Assembly (NCBI GenBank): GCA_030427835.1
Contig: JAUICN010000002.1
Coordinates: forward strand, 186,001 to 250,000
Origin: Polyangia bacterium
GTDB lineage: Bacteria > Myxococcota_A > Polyangia > Polyangiales > JAUICN01
Reading direction: 5' to 3'
DNA length: 64,000 nucleotides
Shown here: positions 42,655 to 50,610 of the stretch, in pieces
Layout of the letters: each line of letters starts with the position of its first letter
Numbering within the stretch: the stretch's first letter is position 1
Notes under the pieces: generated by a model
Told to the model about the DNA's origin: nothing
Databases searched by the model: none
The model's input: the letters and a program-made list of their open reading frames with translations, nothing else
Position numbers and translations under genes: made by a program

Positions 42655-42912
42655 ATGTCCAAGGAAGCCCTTGACTACACCCAGGTAAAGGAACGCTTGC
42701 GGGAGATCATCTCCGAGGTTTCCGAGGTGGACGAAATTCCTGACGGCGCTTCGTTCAAGGATTTGGGCATCGACAGCATGATGGCCATGGAGATCGTCAG
42801 CGAAGTGGAGCGGGAATACAGCATGTCCATTCCCGAGGAGGAGCTCCAGGAGCTTACGGACCTTGAAAAAGTGTTCGAAAAGGTTCGCGCGAGCCTGAGC
42901 GCTGCTGCGTAG
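42655..42912 (+). CDS. acyl carrier protein 2 of the oxoamine synthase cluster
   Basis: 85 residues; Ser41 in FKDLGIDSMMAMEIVSEVER is the prosthetic-group site (DSM variant). It begins two bases after the stop of ACP 1 and the two are clearly diverged, so they probably carry different chains or partners. The GGAG-type ribosome site (GAAGGAGTAACC) lies inside the end of the first ACP gene, supporting coupled translation. Confidence 0.9.
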   Translation: MSKEALDYTQVKERLREIISEVSEVDEIPDGASFKDLGIDSMMAMEIVSEVEREYSMSIPEEELQELTDLEKVFEKVRASLSAAA

Positions 42913-43138
42913 GGCGTACGGCTTGAGGTTTGCGGCTTTGGGGCTTGCGGCTTTAGGGCTTGCTGCAGGGCTTTTTTGCCATGGGTCTTTCGTACCAGCG
43001 CGGTTGAAGTTGGTCTTTTCGGGGTTGATGTGAGGGTGCGCCCTGGGTGACACTCCTACGCGTTGCTTTTTTTTTTCGCCGGGTTAGACACCGGCAACTG
43101 TTTGGCGGGCCGGTTGGCCCCCCGTAGATGAGGACATC
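42913..43138. other. intergenic region between ACP 2 and E2 genes
   Basis: About 226 bases. It begins with short imperfect direct repeats of GCGGCTTTRGGGCTT (42935-42965 region), includes a T-rich stretch GGGCTTTTTTGCC and a run of ten T at 43067-43076 preceded by TACGCGTTGC. One or both may end transcription of the ACP pair. A ribosome site GAGGA (43128-43132) precedes the E2 start. No gene is supported. Confidence 0.4.
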
Positions 43139-44425
43139 ATGAGTACGATTGTCATGCCTTCCCTTGGGGAAAGTGTTTCCGAGGGCGAAATTGGGAAATG
43201 GTTGGTCACGGAAGGCCAGCGGGTGGAGAAGGATCAGCCCCTCGTGGAGGTGTTGACCGACAAGGCCGACAGCGAGATTCCTGCCACGGAAGGTGGTGTG
43301 GTGACCAAGATTTTTGCCGCCGAAGGTGATGTCATCGCCGTGGGCGACAACCTTTGCGAGCTAGATCCTGCAGGCGAGGCCACCGCGGGTGCCCCGGCGG
43401 AGGCCGCGGGCGATTCGGCCACTGCAGATACTTCTACCGGGTCCGGAGCTGCGGATTCGGACGTGGTGAGCTCCCCTTCGGTACGCAAGTTGGCCCGGGA
43501 AGAGGGCGTGGATCTTGGAAAAGTTCAGGGCAGTGGCTCCTCGGGCCGTGTCACCCAGGATGACGTCCGTCGCGCGGCGGATGGTGGAGCCTCCCCCGCA
43601 GCGATTCCACCGGTTCCCCCTGCGGCCATTCCTGCATCATCATCCGCGTCGGCTTCTACGGCCGTAGGCGGTGTTGCTCCCCAACCTGCCAAGAGTGCCT
43701 TTAAGGTGCCCCCCTACAAGCCATCTCCTGGGGATGAGGTGATCCCTTACAACCGTCGTCGACGGATCATCGCCGATCACATGGTTTACTCCAAGCTCAC
43801 CGCTCCCCACGTGGTGACCTTTGCCGAGTGTGATCTCCATGCCGCAGCAAAGGTGCGTGAGGCCCATAAGAAGGCCTTCAAGGCCGATGGGCTGAACCTC
43901 ACCTACCTTTCCTTTGTGGCCGCCGCGACCTGCCGTGCCCTTCGTGAGGTGCGTGCTGTGAACGCCCGCGTGCTTGACGACGCCTACGTGATCTTCCGGG
44001 ACATTAACCTAGGCGTGGCCGTGGATACCCCAGACGGCTTGGTTGTTCCCGTCATTCGCAACGCCGATGAGCTTTCCGTTCGCGGCATTGCCCGGGCCAT
44101 CGATGACATCGCTACCCGCGCCCGCAACGGCGACCTCACCCCGGACGACTTGGCCAACAAAACGTTCACCATTTCCAACCCGGGCCGTAAGGGCAACCTG
44201 GTCGGCGGAGCCATCATCTCCCAACCCAACGTGGGGATTCTGCGCATCGGCGAAATCAAAAAGCGTGTGGTGGTGGTGGAAAAGGACGGCGAGGATCTCA
44301 TGGCCATCCACCCCGTCATGCAAATGGCCCTGTCCTACGACCATCGTATTGTGGATGGTGTGGCGGCGAATGGGTTTTTGTGGACTGTGAACGATATTCT
44401 CCAACGCGCCGACTTCGAACTGTAG
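43139..44425 (+). CDS. 2-oxoacid dehydrogenase complex E2 (dihydrolipoyllysine acyltransferase)
   Basis: 428 residues with all E2 domains. Lipoyl domain at 1-76 with the lipoylated Lys42 in LTDKADSEIPA; Ala/Pro/Thr-rich linker; E3/E1-binding domain at about 116-152 (SPSVRKLAREEGVDLGKVQG, GRVTQDDVRRA); another Ala/Pro linker; catalytic acetyltransferase core ending SYDHRIVDG (His402, Asp406). The start has a strong GAGGA ribosome site. It could serve pyruvate, 2-oxoglutarate or branched-chain oxoacid dehydrogenase; E1 and E3 genes are not in the window, so which complex it joins cannot be decided. Its TAG stop is the first three bases of a structured repeat. Confidence 0.92.
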   Translation: MSTIVMPSLGESVSEGEIGKWLVTEGQRVEKDQPLVEVLTDKADSEIPATEGGVVTKIFAAEGDVIAVGDNLCELDPAGEATAGAPAEAAGDSATADTSTGSGAADSDVVSSPSVRKLAREEGVDLGKVQGSGSSGRVTQDDVRRAADGGASPAAIPPVPPAAIPASSSASASTAVGGVAPQPAKSAFKVPPYKPSPGDEVIPYNRRRRIIADHMVYSKLTAPHVVTFAECDLHAAAKVREAHKKAFKADGLNLTYLSFVAAATCRALREVRAVNARVLDDAYVIFRDINLGVAVDTPDGLVVPVIRNADELSVRGIARAIDDIATRARNGDLTPDDLANKTFTISNPGRKGNLVGGAIISQPNVGILRIGEIKKRVVVVEKDGEDLMAIHPVMQMALSYDHRIVDGVAANGFLWTVNDILQRADFEL

Positions 44426-44543
44426 TCGCCGGAGGTTGCCCAGACCGCGGCTTACCGCTTCGGTCGGGACCTCAACGTATGTTGAATACGCCTCGGCCCC
44501 TCCCTGCAGGGGCGCTCGCGGTCTGAACAACCTCCGGCGACTA
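44423..44543 (+). repeat. structured intergenic repeat, copy B1
   Basis: Starts on the TAG stop of the E2 gene. Arm 44423-44449 pairs with 44517-44543 (25 of 27; a CC/AA internal mismatch). Between the arms: hairpin ACCG-CTT-CGGT, conserved ACCTCAA, hairpin CGTAT-GTTGA-ATACG, conserved CGCCTCGGCCC, and hairpin GCCCCT-CCCTGC-AGGGGC. Same core as the A copies at 33083-33334. Confidence 0.82.
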
Positions 44544-44549
44544 CGTGCG

Positions 44550-44658
44550 TTGTGGTGGGCGTGGCTTACCGCTTCGGTCGGAACCTCAACGTATGTTGAA
44601 TACGCCTCGGCCCCTCCCTGCAGGGGCGCTCGTGGTCTGGGCAACCTCCGGCGACTAC
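44550..44658 (+). repeat. structured intergenic repeat, copy B2
   Basis: Direct repeat of B1 at an offset of 114 bases; the core 44564-44634 is nearly identical to 44450-44520. Its own left arm is degenerate (44546-44563), but its right arm 44634-44657 is a perfect 24-bp inverted match of the B1 left arm 44423-44446. B1+B2 thus form one 235-base element with perfect terminal inverted repeats. The right arm contains the TAG stop of the convergent sctQ-like gene. Confidence 0.82.
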
Positions 44659-46103
44659 GGGGTGGGTTGGTGGACTTGGAAGCCTACTTCGCCGTCTATG
44701 CTTACGATTTCGCCTTGGGCGATGGGGTGGTCGCCTACTCGGAGGGTGGCTTGTACGCCTAGGGTTTGCCCGGTGGCCACGACCTGGCCTGGTTTTAGGG
44801 CGGAGAGTTCGCCTACGGTCATGGAGAAGCGGGCGATTTCTATGGAGACCTCCAGGGGGGCGGCCTGAACTTGCATGACGGGGTCACCCTCCGTGGGGGC
44901 GAGCCATTGGGCCACCACCGGGGTGACGGGTTCGGTGCCGGGGGGGGTGGGAGAGGTGCTTTCGTCTGGGTTTTCTTTGCTGCTGACCACGTGGCCCTCC
45001 TTTGTTTTCGGTGGCCCCTGTGTTGTGGCCGCCAGTCGCAGTTGTTCTGCCGATCGTTGCGCATTGTTGGAATCGTGTTGGGGTGCCATGGCCACGCGGA
45101 CTTCGGTTTCACCTGGAGCAGTTCCAGGTGCCAGCTCGCAGAGCCATGTGGGTACGTGATCGGCGTTTGCTGTGCGTACGTTCAAACGCACAGTCCCGAA
45201 ACATATCGAACGGGAACGATCTGGATCGGGTGCAAGGCCCATCCATTGGGGGATCACCACATCTCCGGGCTTTAGGCCCGCCAGCTGATGGACCTGTAGG
45301 GATCCTCGCCCGGCTTCGATGGAGACGGGCATGGACACCTGTTCAAGACCGCTACCGATGGGGAAGGGCTGGCTGTTTGGCGGAGGTGGTTTTGAGGGGT
45401 TTTGTTTTGATTGGTCTGTTTTAGTTTGGGGCCACACCACGCCATCCGGCATCCATACGCGCACCCTCCCTTGAATGTCTTTGCCGGTGACCTCGATGGT
45501 CATGGCACAGTGGGCCTGGCTGCTTGCTTCCGGTTGGGTAGCTAGGGGTTCGAGCTCCGATGGTCGCGTGTGGATTTGTTCGATCAACAGACCCGCATGG
45601 AGGGCCTGGAGAACATGCCCCATGCCAAGCGCCAGCACACCCCGCTCCACTTCCAGAAGCTCAGCGGGGCTTGCTGGAGGAATGTCCGCATCCGAACCCA
45701 GCAGTGTGTGCACCAGGTACCGTGCCAGTACGGGATCCAACTCGATGTACCCGCAGCGGGCGCCCCCCGTGGGCCAGCTCACCAGGCCGACCACAAAGGG
45801 GGCCGACCAGGCACGGAGCATCTCTGCCATGGAACGTACCCTGTGGGCATGCACAACTCGGGCCTTTAGCTCCGTGCCCCACAGGGCCTGCGCCCGTTGT
45901 ACAAGCTGGTGGTGGTTGGGTTCCACTAGGGAGAAAAACTCCCGTACGGCAGCGGTTACGGTGGCGGCCTGCACGCCTTCCAAGGATCGCAGGATTTCCA
46001 TCGGAAAGGGTTGCACCCGTGGTTCCTCAAACATCCTTCGGTGGTCAAACACCACGGGGCGCGTCACTTCGCTGGAAGGGGGCTCTGAGCTCACCCCCAC
46101 CAT
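44655..46103 (-). CDS. type III secretion cytoplasmic-ring protein, SctQ/FliM-N-like
   Basis: 482 residues. The N-terminal 220 residues have a FliM/SctQ-type alpha/beta domain (RRMFEEPRVQPFPMEILRSLEGVQ, YIELDPVLARYLVHTLLG). Two SpoA (FliMN C-terminal) domains follow: about 245-320 (VSIEAGRGSLQVHQLAGLKPGDVV) and about 405-480 (APLEVSIEIARFSMTVGELS, LKPGQVVATGQTLGVQATLR). Pro/Gln-rich linkers lie between. Such proteins form the sorting platform of the injectisome or the flagellar C-ring. The next same-strand gene upstream (47102-47785) is a SctP/FliK-like ruler, but no other secretion gene is in the window; SctQ is favoured over FliM, with moderate certainty. Confidence 0.8.
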   Translation of the reverse strand: MVGVSSEPPSSEVTRPVVFDHRRMFEEPRVQPFPMEILRSLEGVQAATVTAAVREFFSLVEPNHHQLVQRAQALWGTELKARVVHAHRVRSMAEMLRAWSAPFVVGLVSWPTGGARCGYIELDPVLARYLVHTLLGSDADIPPASPAELLEVERGVLALGMGHVLQALHAGLLIEQIHTRPSELEPLATQPEASSQAHCAMTIEVTGKDIQGRVRVWMPDGVVWPQTKTDQSKQNPSKPPPPNSQPFPIGSGLEQVSMPVSIEAGRGSLQVHQLAGLKPGDVVIPQWMGLAPDPDRSRSICFGTVRLNVRTANADHVPTWLCELAPGTAPGETEVRVAMAPQHDSNNAQRSAEQLRLAATTQGPPKTKEGHVVSSKENPDESTSPTPPGTEPVTPVVAQWLAPTEGDPVMQVQAAPLEVSIEIARFSMTVGELSALKPGQVVATGQTLGVQATLRVGDHPIAQGEIVSIDGEVGFQVHQPTP

Positions 46104-46167
46104 GTAGCAAATCCCTGGGCGGAGGGTGTGCTTTTTTGTTGGGGGGCGCTAAGTGCGGGGGTGAAAT

Positions 46168-47157
46168 ATGAATCACTCGGCTTCCACAGCTTCTGGCCCG
46201 GATCGATCGCGCGCGCTTGCAATCTATTGGAGTGTCTTTCTGGCCTACACTGTGTTGGTCATTCTGTGGGGCGCATTTGTTCGGGCAACCGGGTCCGGTG
46301 CGGGTTGCGGTGATCACTGGCCCCTGTGCAACGGTCAGGTAATTCCCCGCTCGGATTCCTTGCAAACATTGATCGAGTTTGGCCACCGTGTCACTTCTGG
46401 GTTTGCTTGGTTGGGTGCCCTTGCGGGGTGGCTGTGGACCCGGAGGGCGTACCGTGATGGGGTTCGCCCTGTGCGTAGGTGGGCTTTTTTGGTGTGGGTA
46501 CTCATGTCCACGGAAGCTCTTGTGGGTGCGGGCCTGGTGGTTTTTGAGATGGTTGCCCAGAACACTTCGGTGGCGCGCGGGGTGTGGGTGAGCGCGCACC
46601 TCACCAACACGTTTTTGTTGGTTGCGGCCATGACGCACACCACCTGGTGTGCGTGGAATCCGGTGACCGCCCTTGGCATTTCCCCGGGGCGCCGGGTAGC
46701 CCGTTGGATCCCGTGGTTGATGGCGGTGTGGCTTGTGGCCGGGATTACCGGTGCGATTGCGGCCCTGGGAGACACGCTTTTTCCAGCCACTTCCCTTGCT
46801 CATGGGCTGCAACAGGATGTGGACTCCGCCTCCCACCTGTTCCTTCGCCTTCGTCTCTCCCACCCTGTGTTTGCGATCCTTGCAGCGCTGTTGACCCTGG
46901 GTTGGTGTGCCTGGTTGCAGTTGAGGGAACACCTGGCTCCGAAACAGCGCCTGCTTGCCCTGGGTGTGTGTGCGCTTGTGACCTTGCAGATCGGCCTTGG
47001 GTTCTTGAACGTGATTCTTCTGGCTCCGATTTGGCTGCAGCTTGTTCATTTGGCCCTGGCCGACGGGATTTGGATCGCCACGCTCTGGCTTGGGGCTTCC
47101 CTCAGGTTACCTCCACCGATTCCAGCACAAGCCCCCGTGCGTCCATGGCCTGCTTGA
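46168..47157 (+). CDS. ctaA: heme A synthase
   Basis: 329-residue polytopic protein with about eight membrane segments. CtaA signatures: ILWGAFVRATGSGAGCGDHWPLCNG near the first helix pair, with the paired cysteines, EFGHRVTSGFAWLGALAG, TEALVGAGLVVF, VSAHLTNTFLLVAAM, and in the second half FLRLRLSHPVFAILAAL and QLVHLALADGIW, which provide the heme-binding histidines. It converts heme O to heme A for cytochrome oxidase; CtaB and SCO genes are 2-3 kb downstream. It lies antisense between two type III secretion genes and overlaps the sctP-like stop region by 56 bases. Confidence 0.9.
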   Translation: MNHSASTASGPDRSRALAIYWSVFLAYTVLVILWGAFVRATGSGAGCGDHWPLCNGQVIPRSDSLQTLIEFGHRVTSGFAWLGALAGWLWTRRAYRDGVRPVRRWAFLVWVLMSTEALVGAGLVVFEMVAQNTSVARGVWVSAHLTNTFLLVAAMTHTTWCAWNPVTALGISPGRRVARWIPWLMAVWLVAGITGAIAALGDTLFPATSLAHGLQQDVDSASHLFLRLRLSHPVFAILAALLTLGWCAWLQLREHLAPKQRLLALGVCALVTLQIGLGFLNVILLAPIWLQLVHLALADGIWIATLWLGASLRLPPPIPAQAPVRPWPA

Positions 47158-47785
47158 GAGCGTCGGCGAGTCGGTGGGCTCCGCGCACGTCGCCTGACTC
47201 ACTTTCGAACTCCGCAGAGACGCCGTTGTCGTCTGCCAGCAACTGCACTTTGAGCGGCTCGCCGTCTACCGTGAGTTCCATGTGCGCCACGTGGTGTGCG
47301 GTGCTCCCCACCTGCGCTTTTCCGATTCGGAAGGAGTGCAGTACCTTGTCTGCCATGGCCTGAACTTCAGCCTGGGTGTGGGCCGTGTGGGAAGTCATTT
47401 CTGCAGTGGCAGCGGCGGTGGGTTCTGCAACGGCGGGCAGCCACCAGGGGGCAGATTCGAGGGGCAGGCTTGATTTGAGACCCTCCGCCTTGTCTTCCAT
47501 CTGGAGTTCCTGTTCCCGGGGGGATCCGTTTTCCGAACCTGTGCCCGATCGATCACGCCCGCCGGTTGGGCGCCCGCCGGCCATGAGGTGGGCTGCGAAG
47601 TTTCCGCCCTTGGATGCCTTGGATGATCGATCTCCCTTGGAAGACCGTTTTCGATCGGATTCCCTGGTTTTTTCCAGCCGGGAGCGATCCCGTGACCCGG
47701 CCTGGCGGTCGGCCTCCAGGGAGTGATTTCGGCTTGGATCGGAAGAAGACGGGTTTGGCCCGGAAGATGCACTGGTGGTTTGCAT
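47102..47785 (-). CDS. SctP/FliK-like needle or hook length-control protein
   Basis: 227 residues. The N-terminal half is hydrophilic, Ser/Arg/Lys-rich and probably disordered (SRDRSRLEKTRESDRKRSSK). The C-terminal 85 residues resemble the conserved FliK/SctP C-terminal domain: HMELTVDGEPLKVQLLADDN, GVSAEFESESGDVRGAH, LADALKQAMDARGLVLESVEV. Together with the SctQ-like gene on the same strand a type III secretion context is likely. The assignment is by eye and short. The last 56 bases overlap ctaA on the other strand. Confidence 0.65.
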   Translation of the reverse strand: MQTTSASSGPNPSSSDPSRNHSLEADRQAGSRDRSRLEKTRESDRKRSSKGDRSSKASKGGNFAAHLMAGGRPTGGRDRSGTGSENGSPREQELQMEDKAEGLKSSLPLESAPWWLPAVAEPTAAATAEMTSHTAHTQAEVQAMADKVLHSFRIGKAQVGSTAHHVAHMELTVDGEPLKVQLLADDNGVSAEFESESGDVRGAHRLADALKQAMDARGLVLESVEVT

Positions 47786-47926
47786 GCCCCCTTATCGGTC
47801 CAGGGGGGCACCAGTTGTGTGGGAACGGTAAAAAAAGGCCACGAAACCACAAAAACACAGCTTTTTGAGCACATTTTGAACTGTCCCGAGGCTACTTTTT
47901 TTTACAACTCTGCTAGAGTCGGCCCC

Positions 47927-49042
47927 GTGACCGACCCCTACATCGGCAAAGAGGTTGCGGGCCAGTTCCGGATTCTGGAGCGTATTGGCGCGGGGGGCAT
48001 GGGTGCCGTCTACAAGGCGTCCCAGCCCCAAATGAATCGCATGGTGGCCATCAAGATCCTCCATGCGAAGTTCCTTTCCCGCACGGACCTCGTGAGTCGC
48101 TTCCGGCGGGAAGCGCGGGCGATGAGCCACCTTTCCCACCCGAACACCGCACGGGTGTTTCTTTACGATCAGCTGGAGGACGGCTCCTGCTACTTCGTGA
48201 TGGAGTACATGGAGGGCAAGAACCTGGCCCGGGCCGTTCGTTCCGAGGGTCCCATGGCCCCCCAGCGGGCGCTCGATGTGTTGATTCAGGTGTGTGGCGC
48301 CCTGGAAGAGGCCCATCAGGTGGGTATTGTTCATCGGGATTTGAAGCCCGAGAACATTTTCCTGACGACCCAGGGCGGTATCGAGGACTTTCCAAAAGTG
48401 TTGGACTTTGGATTGGCCAAGGTGACGGAACGGCAGATGCGGCCTGGATCCATGGCCCTGACCCAAAAGGGCATGGTGTTTGGCACGCCCGAGTTTATGA
48501 GCCCTGAGCAGGCCCGCGGTGAAATTCTGGATGCGGCCACGGATATCTACTCGTTGGGTGTCATTCTATTTGAGCTGGTCACAGGAAAGCTTCCGTTCGA
48601 CGCCCAGAACCCCATGGAGTTTCTGAAACACCACATTAAGGGTACGCCGTTGACGCTTGAGCAACGGGCTCCGGATCGAACGTTTCCCGTGGGTTTGCAG
48701 GAGGCGTTGGACTGCGCTCTGGCAAAGAAAAAGGGGGAACGCTTTGCCACGGCAAAGGCGTTTGCCGCAGCGCTGGAGGAGGTGAAGCGGGGAAGTAAGC
48801 CTTCCCAGATACCCGAAGCCCTCCCGGACGATGCGCCGGAGGATGCTTCGGATCTCCCCACAAAGTCTGCGAAGACCCGTAGGAAGGGATTGTTGCAAAA
48901 CGCGCCAAGTTTGCCTGTGGACGGGGTGCACACGCCGACGCGGGTTCGAACTTCTGTGCCCCTGTCCTCCTGGATTGTGCTCGGGGCCGGCCTGCTCTTG
49001 GCACTTGGTGGGGTGGCCGCTATGTTTCTGGCCTCGAACTAA
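47927..49042 (+). CDS. eukaryote-like Ser/Thr protein kinase, membrane anchored
   Basis: 371 residues from a GTG at 47927; the frame is open back to 47723 but that overlaps the divergent sctP-like gene and lacks kinase-like sequence. Catalytic motifs: Gly loop GAGGMGAVYK (21-30), Lys43 (VAIKIL), HRDLKPEN (137-144, Asp138), DFGLAK (160-165), and GTPEFMSPEQARG. After the kinase domain an acidic linker leads to one C-terminal membrane helix (SSWIVLGAGLLLALGGVAAMF), so the kinase faces the cytoplasm without an extracellular sensor. It is 18 bases before ctaB; regulation of oxidase biogenesis is possible but inferred. Confidence 0.92.
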   Translation: MTDPYIGKEVAGQFRILERIGAGGMGAVYKASQPQMNRMVAIKILHAKFLSRTDLVSRFRREARAMSHLSHPNTARVFLYDQLEDGSCYFVMEYMEGKNLARAVRSEGPMAPQRALDVLIQVCGALEEAHQVGIVHRDLKPENIFLTTQGGIEDFPKVLDFGLAKVTERQMRPGSMALTQKGMVFGTPEFMSPEQARGEILDAATDIYSLGVILFELVTGKLPFDAQNPMEFLKHHIKGTPLTLEQRAPDRTFPVGLQEALDCALAKKKGERFATAKAFAAALEEVKRGSKPSQIPEALPDDAPEDASDLPTKSAKTRRKGLLQNAPSLPVDGVHTPTRVRTSVPLSSWIVLGAGLLLALGGVAAMFLASN

Positions 49043-49060
49043 TTTGGTGCGCTGAAGATC

Positions 49061-49975
49061 ATGTCCCCATCCTTACATACTGCGGCTTCCCTGGAGACCT
49101 CGGACCCGGTGCCATCCCCCGTAGGGATGTTGCAGACCGCGCGCGACTACGCCGCCCTTACGAAACCGCGCATTACCGTGATGGTGGTGCTCACCGCGGC
49201 AAGTGGCATGTGGCTATCCTCTAATCGAATGGCCTGGTCGGAAGTGATCGTGGCCTTGGGTTCGATTGCGCTCATCGTGGGTGCTGCCAATACGTTTAAC
49301 TGTTGGATCGAGCGCGACAGCGATCGGCTCATGGCCCGAACCCGAAAACGCCCCCTGCCGGATCAGCGGCTCAAGCCCCGGCCCGCGTTTTGGTTTGGGC
49401 TTGTACTGGCCCTTGTGGCGGTTCCGTTGATGGCCTGGGCGGTCAACCCGCTCACGGCGATTCTTGCGGCGGGCTCGACGCTTATTTATGTGGTGGCTTA
49501 CACCCCCATGAAACGGATGACGCCGATTGCTTTGGTGGTGGGAGCGATCCCGGGTGCCATCCCACCCTTGCTTGGTTGGACTGCGGCCACCGGTGAGATT
49601 GGGGCTCCTGGGTTGATCCTTTTTGGCATTCTTTTCATTTGGCAAATCCCGCACTTCATAGCCATTTCCATTTTTCGGCAGAAGGAATACGCAAAGGCAG
49701 GGCTTAAGGTTTTGCCTGAGTTGCATGGCCGTAAGTTTTCTCTTGGCTATGCCATTGTGTGGGCAGCGTCTTTGATCCCGTTGTCCATGATGCTTCCACT
49801 CACCGGAACAGTGGGTGTGGTCTACAGCGTGGTCGCGCTTGTGGGTGGCCTTGCGTACCTTGGGGCCACAGTCCGAGCGTTTCTTGATAGCGACAACATC
49901 AAGCGTGCTCGCCAGCTTTTTGTGGTTTCGCTTTTGTATCTTCCGGCTGTTTTTGCTGTTGTTGTGTTGCGGTGA
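49061..49975 (+). CDS. ctaB: protoheme IX farnesyltransferase (heme O synthase)
   Basis: 304-residue UbiA-family prenyltransferase with about nine membrane segments. The Asp-rich substrate motif NCWIERDSDRLMARTRKRPLP (given by positions 83-103) holds the N-x3-D-x3-D set; YVVAYTPMKRMTPIALVVGAIPGAIPPLLGW is the second conserved loop; FIWQIPHFIAISIFRQKEY is also typical. It adds a farnesyl group to heme B, giving heme O for CtaA. The GTG start of the SCO gene overlaps its stop by four bases. Confidence 0.94.
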   Translation: MSPSLHTAASLETSDPVPSPVGMLQTARDYAALTKPRITVMVVLTAASGMWLSSNRMAWSEVIVALGSIALIVGAANTFNCWIERDSDRLMARTRKRPLPDQRLKPRPAFWFGLVLALVAVPLMAWAVNPLTAILAAGSTLIYVVAYTPMKRMTPIALVVGAIPGAIPPLLGWTAATGEIGAPGLILFGILFIWQIPHFIAISIFRQKEYAKAGLKVLPELHGRKFSLGYAIVWAASLIPLSMMLPLTGTVGVVYSVVALVGGLAYLGATVRAFLDSDNIKRARQLFVVSLLYLPAVFAVVVLR

Positions 49976-50571
49976 ACGTACGGGTGCTGTTTGGGAGGGT
50001 GTTGGGGCTCGGGCTGCTGGTCGTTTTTCTGGCTCTGGTGGCCTGCACGCCGCCCACGCCGCTTCCGATTCTTGGAGAGGTGCCTGAGTTTCATCTTCAG
50101 GATCAATCCGGGCAACCCTACTCGCGGGCGCGTCTATTGGGAAAGGTAACCGCAGTGGGGTTTATCTTTACCCGGTGCCCCACCATTTGCCCGTTGCTTT
50201 CCAAGCGCATGTCTGAAATTCAATCCCAAACTGCAGGTTTGGATTCCGTTCAGCTGTTGTCCATTACGGTGGATCCGAAGCATGACAAGCCCCAGGAGCT
50301 CACTCGCCACGGAAAGAGCTACAAGGCGGATTTCAAACGTTGGTCGTTGGTGACGGGGGCCCCGGAGGAGATTCGCCGGCTGACTGTCCAGGGGTTCAAA
50401 ACCGCGATTGGCGACCGCCAGGATCAAAGCGATGGCGCCTACGATATTCTCCATTCCACCCATGTGGTGTTGGTGGACAAGAAGGCGCGCATTCGCGGTT
50501 ACGTGGGCCTGGCAGACGGAATCCCAAAAGAGTTGTTCGGCCAACTCAAGCAACTTTCAAAAGAGCGCTAG
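49972..50571 (+). CDS. SCO1/SenC copper chaperone lipoprotein
   Basis: 199 residues. Lipobox ALVAC (Cys25). The thioredoxin-fold SCO motif FIFTRCPTICPLL holds the copper/thiol pair Cys69 and Cys73, and the third ligand is His161 in ILHSTHVVLVD. SCO proteins deliver copper to the CuA centre of cytochrome oxidase on the periplasmic side. GTG start overlapping ctaB by four bases, so the three genes kinase-ctaB-sco are likely one transcript, with ctaA separately upstream. A hairpin follows at 50584-50598. Confidence 0.93.
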   Translation: MNVRVLFGRVLGLGLLVVFLALVACTPPTPLPILGEVPEFHLQDQSGQPYSRARLLGKVTAVGFIFTRCPTICPLLSKRMSEIQSQTAGLDSVQLLSITVDPKHDKPQELTRHGKSYKADFKRWSLVTGAPEEIRRLTVQGFKTAIGDRQDQSDGAYDILHSTHVVLVDKKARIRGYVGLADGIPKELFGQLKQLSKER

Positions 50572-50583
50572 ACCGCTTCGGGA

Positions 50584-50598
50584 CCTATTTTCGATAGG
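50584..50598. terminator. small hairpin between convergent genes
   Basis: CCTAT-TTTCG-ATAGG lies in the 39-base gap between the SCO and lipoprotein stop codons. Short stem and no long T-tract, so a weak bidirectional terminator at best. Confidence 0.3.
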
Positions 50599-50610
50599 GT
50601 TTGATGGTGG

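Noticed and set aside
44009-44762. Open frames across the 44.4-44.7 kb repeat (minus 44009-44644, plus 44436-44762)
   Set aside because: They read the repeated element and give duplicated low-complexity peptides; no homology and they cross the E2 or sctQ-like gene antisense.
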